NCBI GenBank assembly: GCA_032622095.1
Contig: CP136068.1
Span: 138,021,989-138,085,988 of the forward strand
DNA from: Siphonodentalium dalli
Lineage: Eukaryota; Mollusca; Scaphopoda; Gadilida; Siphonodentaliidae
Reading direction: 5' to 3'
Length of the DNA stretch: 64,000 bases
Both the position numbers and the translations under genes were made by a program. This document shows, piece after piece, positions 56,501-64,000 of the stretch. The notes under the pieces are model-generated. The model was not told where the DNA came from, made no database searches, and was given only the letters and a program-made list of their open reading frames with translations. Each line of letters begins with the position of its first letter. Positions within the stretch are counted from its first letter, which is position 1.

Positions 56501-59500
56501 GGAGTCGAGCGACCGAGTAATATTTTCTAGGTTGACCTCGTGGGGTATGTCGCTACGTTATAACGTCGATATATTGTGTCCACGGGCCCATGGGGCCATC
56601 CGGGCGGTCCCAATGTCCTTTTTGTTTATATACCATTTTATCGGATTTTGAGGGGTTAATAACACCGGCCGGAGTCGAGCGAGCGAGTAACATTTTCTAG
56701 GATAACCTCGCGGGGTATGTCGCTACGTTATAACGTCGAGATACAGTGTCCACGTGCCCATGGGGCCTCCCGGGCGGTCCCGGGCGGTCCCAATGTTCTT
56801 TTTGTTTATATACCATTTTATCGGATTTTGAGGGGTTAATAACACCGACAACAGTCGAGCGAGTACCATTTTCTAGGTTGACCTCGTGGGGTATGTTGCT
56901 ACGTTATAACGCCGAGATATTGTGTCCACGTGCCCATGGGGCCCCCCGGGCGGTCCCGGGCGGTCACAATGTGCTTTTTGTTTATATACCATTTTATCGG
57001 ATTTTGAGGGGTTAATAACACCGGCCGGAGTCGAGCGAGCGAGTACCATTTTCTAGGTTGACCTCGTGGGGTATGTTGCTACGTTATAACGCCGAGCTAT
57101 TGTGTCCACGGGCCCGTGGGGCCATCCGGGCGGTCCCGGGCGGTCCCAATGTTCTTTTTGTTTATGCACTATTTTACTGTGTTTTGAGGGGTTAATAACA
57201 TCGACCGTGGACGCGTCAACGAGTCAATATATATAATTAACACTCAGGTGTATTGCACTACCGAGAATCACCGAAATAATCTGTCTGAAAACACACGAAG
57301 ACACCCGTAATCACACAGGCTCTTTTAGCCAATGTCGGCATTTGTGGGGTTAATATGACCGACCGGAGACGAGCGAGCGAGTACATTTTTTATGTTGCCC
57401 TCGGGTGGCATGTCGCTACGTCATAACGTCGAGATATTGTGACCACGGGCCAGTGGGGCCACCCGGGCGGTCCCAATGTTATTTTTGTTTATATACCATT
57501 TTATCGGATTTTTAGGGGTTAATAACACCGACCGGAGTCAAGCGAGCCAGTAATATTTTCTAGGTTGACCTCGTGGGGTATGTTGCTACGTTATAACGCC
57601 GAGATATTGTGTTCACGTGCCCACGGGGCCTCCCGGGCGGTCCCAATGTTCTTTTTGTTTATATACCTTTTTATCGGATTCTGAGGGGTTAATAACACCG
57701 GCCGGAGTCGAGCGAGCGAGTAATATTTTCTAGGTTGACCTCGTGGGGTATGTCGCTACGTTATAACGTCGATATACAGTGTCCACGTGCCCATGGGGCC
57801 TCCCGGGCGGTCCCGGGCGGTCCCAATGTTCTTTTTGTTTATATACCATTTTATCGGATTTTGAGGGGTTAATAACACCGACCGGAGTCGAGCGAGCGAG
57901 TACCATTTTCTAGGTTGACCTCGTGGGGTATGTTGCTACGTTATAACGCCGAGATATTGTGTCCACGGGCCCGTGGGGCCATCCGGGCGGTCCCGGGCGG
58001 TCCCAATGTCCTTTTTGTTTATATACCATTTTATCGGATTTTGAGGGGTTAATAACACCGGCCGGAGTCGAGCGAGCGAGTAACATTTTCTATGATGACC
58101 TCGTGGGGTATGTCGCTACGTTATAACGTCGAGATATAGTGTCCACGTGCCCATGGGGCCTCCCGGGCGGTCCCAATGTTCTTTTTGTTTATATACCATT
58201 TTATCGGATTCTGAGGGGTTAATAACACCGGCCGGAGTCGAGCGAGCGAGTAACATTTTCTAGGTTGACCTCGTGGGGTATGTTGCTACGTTATAACGCC
58301 GAGATATTGTGTCCACGGGCCCGTGGGGCCATCCGGGCGGTCCCGGGCGGTCCCAATGTCCTTTTTGTTTATATACCATTTTATCGGATTTTGAGGGGTT
58401 AATAACACCGACCGGAGTCGAGCGAGCGAGTATCATTTTCTAGGATGACCTCGTGGTGTATGTCGCTACGTTATAACGTCGAGATATAGTGTCCACGGGC
58501 CCATGGGGTCGCCCGGGTGGTCCCGGACGGTCCCAATGTTATTTTGTTTATACACTATTTTACCGTATTTTGAGGGGCTAATAACATCGGCCGTGGACGC
58601 GTCAACGAGTCAATATATGGAATTAACACTCAGGTGTATTGCACCACCGCGAATGACCAAAATAATCTGTCTGAAAACACACGAAGACACCCGTAATCAC
58701 CCAGGCTCTTTTAGCCAATATCGGCATTTGTGGGGTTAATATGACCGACCGGAGACGAGCGAGCGAGTAAATTTTCTATGTTGCCCTCGGGTGGCATGTC
58801 GCTACGTTTTAACACCGAGATATTGTGTCCACGGGCCCGTGGGGCCAGCGGCGGTCCCGGGCGGTCCCAATGTTATTTTTGTTTATATACCATTTTATCG
58901 GATTTTGAGGGGTTAATAACACCGACCGGAGTCGAGCGAGCGAGTATCATTTTCTAGGATGACCTCGTGGTGTATGTCGCTACGTTATAACGTCGAGATA
59001 TAGTGTCCACGGGCCCATGGGGTCGCCCGGGTGGTCCCGGACGGTCCCAATGTTATTTTGTTTATACACAATTTTACCGTATTTTGAGGGGCTAATAACA
59101 TCGGCCGTGGACGCGTCAACGAGTCAATATATGGAATTAACACTCAGGTGTATTGCACTACCGCGAATGACCAAAATAATCTGTCTGAAAACACACGAAG
59201 ACACCCGTAATCACCCAGGCTCTTTTAGCCAATATCGGCATTTGTGGGGTTAATATGACCGACCGGAGACGAGCGAGCGAGTAAATGTTCTGTTGCCCTC
59301 GGGTGGCATGTCGCTACGTTATAACGCCGAGCTATTGTGACCACGGGCCCGTGGGGCCACCCGGGCGTCCCGGACGGTCCCAATGTTTTTTTTGTTTATA
59401 TACCATTTTATCGGATTTTGAGGGGTTAATAACACCGACCGGAGTCGAGCGAGCGAGTACCATTTTCTAGGTTGACCTCGTGGGGTATATTGCTACGTTA

Positions 59501-60112
59501 TAACGTCGAGATATAGTGTCCACGCTCCCATGGGGCCTCCCGGGCGGTCCCGGGCTGTCCCAATGTTCTTTTTGTTTATATACCATTTTATCGGATTTTG
59601 AGGGGTTAATAACACCGGCCGGAGTCGAGCGAGCGAGTAACAGTTTCTAGGTTGACCTCGTGGGGTATGTCGCTACGTTATAACGTCGAGATATAGTGTC
59701 CACGGGCCCATGGGGTCGCCCGGGCGGTCCCAAGGTTCTTTTGTTTATACACAATTTTACCGTATTTTGAGGGGTTAATAACATCGGCCGTGGACGCGTC
59801 GACGAGTCAATATATGGAATTAACACTCATGTGTATTGCACTATACCGCGAATGACCAGAATAATCTGTCTGAAAACACACGAAGACACCCGTAATCTCA
59901 CAGGCTCTTTTAGCCAATATCGGCATTTGTGGGGTTAATATGACCGGCCGGCGACGAGCGAGCGAGTAAATTTTTCTATGTTGCCCTCAGGTGGCATGTC
60001 GCTACGTTATAACGTCGATATATTGTGTCCACGGGCCCGTGGGGCCACCCGGGCGGTCCCGGGCGGTCCCCGGGCGGTCCCGGGCGGTCCCGGGCGGTAA
60101 TTAGTCACACCG
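53540..60112 (+). repeat. FB2 right arm: higher-order satellite
   Basis: About 30 monomers of two types. Short units (about 165-180 bp) start CAATGTTCTTTTTGTTTAT. Long units (about 320 bp) also carry CACTCAGGTGTATTGCAC and CTGAAAACACACGAAGAC. Each has two palindromes: ACGTTATAACGT and CCACGGGCCCGTGG. A roughly 1.04-kb block repeats at 54.36-55.40 and 55.40-56.44 kb, and a 514-bp block repeats at 58.50 and 59.02 kb. Frames starting MGSPG are repeat shadows. Confidence 0.9.
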
Positions 60113-60120
60113 GACAAAAG

Positions 60121-60451
60121 TACACAACGTGTTAACACTCCATATTTTGAAAGTCGATATCTGGCAAATAATCAAAACCTCATATTATTATCCACCCCTA
60201 TATTATTATCGCTATATTATTATATTATTATCGCTATATTATTATATTATTATCCACACCTATATTATTATCCACCACTAACACTATTTCTGATTGGGAA
60301 AACGCCGTCACATGATAAGCCGGGAAAAAGTCTTATTGGACTCCTGAAAGTCATATTGGACTCAATGTGACCTTTTTATCGGGACTCCGTGACGCCACGA
60401 AGTAACTCTATTGCCAAATGAATCGACGAAATTGGGATGCACACGCAGTAC
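60121..60451. other. No gene; AT microsatellite
   Basis: 60185-60290 is an imperfect TATTATTA(TCC/TCG) repeat. The first about 15 bases (TACACAACGTGTT) align with the flank after the empty site in copy A (TTCAAAATGTGTT). Confidence 0.6.
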
Positions 60452-61385
60452 CACGCTGGTCATCATATAATCCCCGCTGCAGGCAGTAAACCCCGGGGCG
60501 GGCGTCGGTAAACCACATGCACATCGGGCTATAACAGTTAGAGTTTTGTATACCAGGGCTAGTCTAATCAGTTAAATGGATTCAATTTAGAACTTTTACC
60601 AACCAATGGAGGACATATATGATAGGCAATGCCTATTTATGCTGTGACAGGAGTTCAGAGAAAATTCAGAATCAATTCTCGAGAAAAACACAATCTTAGT
60701 CGAACGAATTCGGAATTTCTGGATAAATTTAAGTTTCATTCAGCAAAACGTTCACTGCAAACACCTCTCGAGAATAATTTTTTTGAAAACGTGGAACAAT
60801 CTATATGGGACACTCTACCCGTGACGTGTTTTGATACTAAAATCCCAAATCCATTTCCAGTAACTCGAATAAAGACATCTTTCCAAACATACCGTGCATC
60901 GATAAAGTAAAACGTAATGCGGGCAGGAGTAAACTGCGATGCGGGCAAAATCGTGCCTGCTTCGGGGTTTACTCCGACGCCGTGGAGTATCACATGCAAT
61001 TGTCAATATTTTCCTACTTAAATGCAGCAAATTACAATGTGAATGTAGATTTATATAAAAATGTAACATTGACAACGATGTCCAAATTTATCACCACGCA
61101 CTCATCTTGGATAGAAAAACACACACATTTGAAAAATGGAAGCGTATTCTCGCAATTCATCGAGCATTTCGTCACTGTATGGAGCTTTATTCGTCGAACT
61201 GTTGACATTTGGATGAAGATGGATTCATTAAGCATCTCGTGGATCTGGACTAGTGTCCGAATGAAAACAATTTAATGAACAAATTTCCCTCAAAACAAAC
61301 CTATCTGTAGTCTTCACTCGTGCCCGCAACGGGGTTTACTCAATATTTGCCCGCAGCGGATATTATATATAGGATGTCCAGCGTG
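60452..61385. mobile_element. 934-bp TIR element with AGTAC duplication
   Basis: The left end CACGCTGGTCATCATATAAT pairs with the right end TATATAGGATGTCCAGCGTG. AGTAC flanks both sides (60447-60451 and 61386-61390). Subterminal words GTAAACCCCG and its complement CGGGGTTTAC, with GCCCGC motifs, recur at both ends. The 93-codon frame at 60629-60910 is unrecognised. Non-autonomous; superfamily unknown. Confidence 0.75.
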
Positions 61386-61696
61386 AGTACTCTGGTGGAT
61401 TTAACATACGTTTCACTTCCGCATTGGGTTTTGTTTCTCACGTCAGAGTTTACTGTTCCAAATCATACTTTCTGATGATCGTTACAGGCTTTTATAGAGA
61501 ATCAAGATCCGACAAATACCAAAAATAAATCACAAAACGCTGTGTGTCTTGTCCAATATGACTTTTCACCACAACCTGGACGAGTATAAGAAAAACACAC
61601 ACTGTACACAACATTGTATAACAAGAAAACCAATGTCAGAAATGGTAACGCGCTCAAGATAATATATTATATAACCATGATTGTAATTATAGAATA

Positions 61697-61740
61697 CTAG
61701 CAGGGTTTCCCGGCGTTGCCCAGGTTAATGCGATGTGAAA
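61697..61740 (-). mobile_element. Possible Helitron-like 3' end
   Basis: On the minus strand a short hairpin CCTGGGCAACGCCGGG is followed about ten bases later by CTAG and then T. A GC-rich hairpin followed by CTRR inserted before T is the Helitron 3' signature. The 5' TC end and any Rep/helicase gene were not found, so it could be coincidence or a fragment. Confidence 0.4.
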
Positions 61741-63185
61741 CCATCTGTATGCTGTGGATATTTGTTGGTAATAGAAAATGCTCTTTCTTAAAGTGATATA
61801 CGTTTTCTCATAAATTGTATATTCAAATAGCATGATCATTACAGTCATGGAATATAAGTAGTGGCGCACCTTGTCAATTGTCATTCTGTTTATCGCGATT
61901 AATCCATTTCACCAATAATGAAGTATTTATTTATTTACAACTGCGTATACATTAGACGTTATAATATGATACATGAACATCATAAACACATTAGACCGAT
62001 AAAACATGATAATTGGGTTTTACATATTGAGATGTATCAATCAATCTAGTGGGTTGGACTAAGATATCGAGGACACCTGGCTAACATATCCCCATGAAGA
62101 TACAGATGTTTCAAAGAAATTTCCAGTGGCCCCTCTGTTCATGGTGCTATATATTGGCTAAATAGTCTCAGTTTAAACGAAATGTTGCTGCGCAAATATA
62201 TCAGCTACATGTGCCAGGCACAGAGCGAGATTTTGAGTTGTTTATGTCAGTCGATGAGTGTTCTAAAACCCTTGTCAGATGTCAGTATTGGGAGGATCCT
62301 GAACAGTCTTGTGCTACTAACTGCATTTTCTTGTATATCAGAAGAAACTATATTTGACTGCACACTGTGACTACTATTTTTGATCAGGCCTTCCATATCT
62401 CTTGACAAATTGTAACTTTTTTGTGGAAACTGTATTGAATGGAACAGACTCACTTTTGTTATAATATATATGCAATCCTCTGACGGTTCGATGTCTCTCA
62501 GTTTGCACGAATATATGTATCTCTTCAATAGAATGATAAATATACGTTTAATGCTTCTTATATGTATCTCTTTTTGATAGCTCATTGTGTGAATGCCCTG
62601 ATTGCCATCCCCATATAAATATGACAGTTAAGAAGATATAGTTGTTCAAGTGACTTAAGTAGGTCACCATATGTCGGGATTGTGAAATGTGAACGCCCAA
62701 AACTACGTAAAAGTGATATGGAGATGGCCTGGGTGACTGTATATAACTTATTTCGGCCAATTTGGCCGGTTACTTCATGTGACTTTTTCATCTGACGTGT
62801 GTGTCGGATAATTGATCTGGAGGATTTATGTAAATGTTAGCCCAAACTACATTTCCAAGTAACGATGGTTTTGTTGTTTATTTTGAGGAATAATACCGCG
62901 TCAGATGAATTCAGCCCAAATATGTTAACAGTTGTCGTGTCAAACATTCGGCAGTAGGTTAGCGTTATTTAGTATTTGTGGATGTCCTTTAACATGGGGA
63001 AAATAGACTACTGCGCTTGAACGAGCATGTGAATTTGTCGTTTTTAATGTACAGCAACTTGATAATCAATAACAGAGGCATTCTCTGTCAAATATGGTCG
63101 CTCTATTTACGGTATTAATTGCGGAACTTTCTAAAGTAAACTACGCGTAAACGGATACATACGGTAAATTCTAGAATGTGCCGGA
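61741..63185. other. No gene recognised
   Basis: AT-rich single-copy-looking DNA with short frames only (the longest is 112 codons, minus, 62247-62585, no domain). Confidence 0.45.
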
Positions 63186-63280
63186 ATCGGCCTAATCGCC
63201 CCAGGGCCAACTCGCCCAGTCGACGTGTGTCAATTCGGTACCTACTATAACATGTACCCGAGTCCGATACGGAATAAAAG
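63186..63280. repeat. Fragment related to the GGGCCAGCTCGCCCC element
   Basis: GCCCCAGGGCCAACTCGCCC and CAGTCGACGTG, then CAATTCGGTACC and ACCCGAGT, match in order the left part of 34194-34400. Confidence 0.6.
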
Positions 63281-64000
63281 ATGTATACGGGTGTTATATA
63301 GCGTTTGGTCCGTTGTTTCTCAATGAATATTATTGAAATTTGGTGTATATGTCCGGGCTGGGACATGGAATACAACAACGTTTGAATTGTTTTTAAATTT
63401 ACAAATTTGTTGATTTTATTCAATTTGTTTTCGTTCTGAAAACACACTATAAAGTGTATATAATATAATAACGAACACGAGACATACCTAATTTATAAAC
63501 TGTTAACAAAAGATATCGAATTCAATACATGACAAAAATGACTCAGTGGAGTTTATAAAGTGAACATAAAAACATTGAGGTAAGCATCTTTTTAAGGAAT
63601 GCAACTTTATTTAATGATAATAAACACATAAATTAAAATAACAAACATGAGACATACTAGTCCAAGTCTTCTTGTACTAAAACCAGCTAAGATATTGGGA
63701 TGGCGATGCTGGCGTTTAGTCCAAGACCGCCTTATATGCTCGCTTATGACACGGCTTAAGCGTTAGTGACCCGCTCAAATAAAACCACAATTATATGAAA
63801 TAAAATATCACAATTGCGACAATAAACGGATATTTTCCGCAGAAGACATGCTATTTTATCTGAAACCCACATCAGTTGTGAATTTAAAACGGTAATTTAA
63901 TGCGAAAAGAGACATTTACCTCAATGTTTACAATTTTTTAAAAGTATGCGAACTCGGTTGACCTCGCGAACTGTGTTCGGCATTTTCCGTTGAAAATATT
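63281..64000. other. No gene recognised
   Basis: AT-rich with short frames; no RNA gene or terminal repeat seen before the window ends. Confidence 0.45.

Larger units (their letters stand above)
48030..60112. mobile_element. FB2: 12.1-kb fold-back element with satellite arms and a two-ORF core
   Basis: Ends are G-GGTGTGACTAATTACCG and the reverse complement CGGTAATTAGTCACACC-G, flanked by the 8-bp GACAAAAG. The left arm is 48030 to about 49384 (4-5 monomers). The right arm is about 53540-60112 (about 30 monomers) in opposite orientation. The core 49385-53540 has two related ORFs and G-rich repeats. Subterminal GGGACCGCCC words are clustered at both ends. No transposase was recognised. It lies in receptor locus B exactly where locus A has an uninterrupted sequence, so it inserted after the duplication or was lost cleanly from A. 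Confidence 0.9.

Noticed and set aside
58503-59253. Repeated 78-codon frames starting MGSPGW as a gene family
   Set aside because: They are translations of the FB2 satellite monomer and appear wherever the long monomer occurs.
60629-60910. 93-codon ORF as a transposase of the 934-bp element
   Set aside because: Too short, with no DDE-type or zinc-finger pattern; treated as chance.
1-64000. tRNA or rRNA genes
   Set aside because: No cloverleaf with A and B boxes or conserved rRNA segment was recognised by eye; a covariance-model scan would be needed to exclude short or diverged ones.

Overview
This is a eukaryotic, AT-rich, very repeat-dense stretch, most likely from a marine invertebrate (a mollusc or other lophotrochozoan is my best guess). 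The guess rests on the CR1-like LINE with a PHD finger, the Ty3/Gypsy element, the abundant fold-back DNA and an intronless invertebrate-style 7TM receptor. There are no operons, rRNAs or tRNAs that I can support. Most of the window is mobile DNA, and the only host-like gene is a 7TM receptor present as two diverged copies.

Layout. (1) 1-5363: receptor locus copy A. An intact 326-residue 7TM receptor (3619-4599, minus) sits among dispersed repeats, a piggyBac-like TTAA MITE (2607-3588), two hairpin MITEs and a short 35-bp minisatellite. (2) 5364-7610: sparse, with a possible coding fragment and a BED-finger relic. (3) 7611-28920: a three-level nest. A CR1-like LINE (minus; ORF1 SGNH-type, ORF2 PHD/endonuclease/RT) is split by a Ty3/Gypsy element (9333-26313, minus, two 1022-bp LTRs, 5-bp target duplication). 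The Gypsy leader is itself split by a 7.46-kb giant palindrome (FB1, 17486-24942, 8-bp target duplication). (4) 28.9-41.3 kb: inverted-repeat DNA, including a 4.87-kb fold-back element FB3 (33111-37981, 8-bp target duplication) and several MITEs. (5) 41338-48029: receptor locus copy B, in which the receptor has an in-frame TAA; it is followed by two minisatellites. (6) 48030-60112: a 12.1-kb fold-back element FB2 with an 8-bp target duplication, satellite-like arms of about 180- and 320-bp monomers, and two related basic-protein ORFs in its centre. (7) 60.1-64 kb: a 934-bp TIR element, a possible Helitron end, and otherwise nothing recognisable.

The main result is the set of three long fold-back elements (FB1, FB2, FB3; together about 24 kb of 64 kb). 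Each has clean ends, an 8-bp target duplication and arms of 1 kb to several kb; the arms of FB1 and FB2 are built of tandem arrays. No transposase is visible in any of them. FB2 has a candidate empty site in the window (copy A, 5356-5363), and the piggyBac-like MITE has one in copy B. The LINE also shows a hidden signal: a ten-residue motif repeated five times in ORF2 whose codons form an RNA hairpin with one covarying base pair.

No database or folding program was run. All homology statements come from motif recognition and by-eye alignment within the window.
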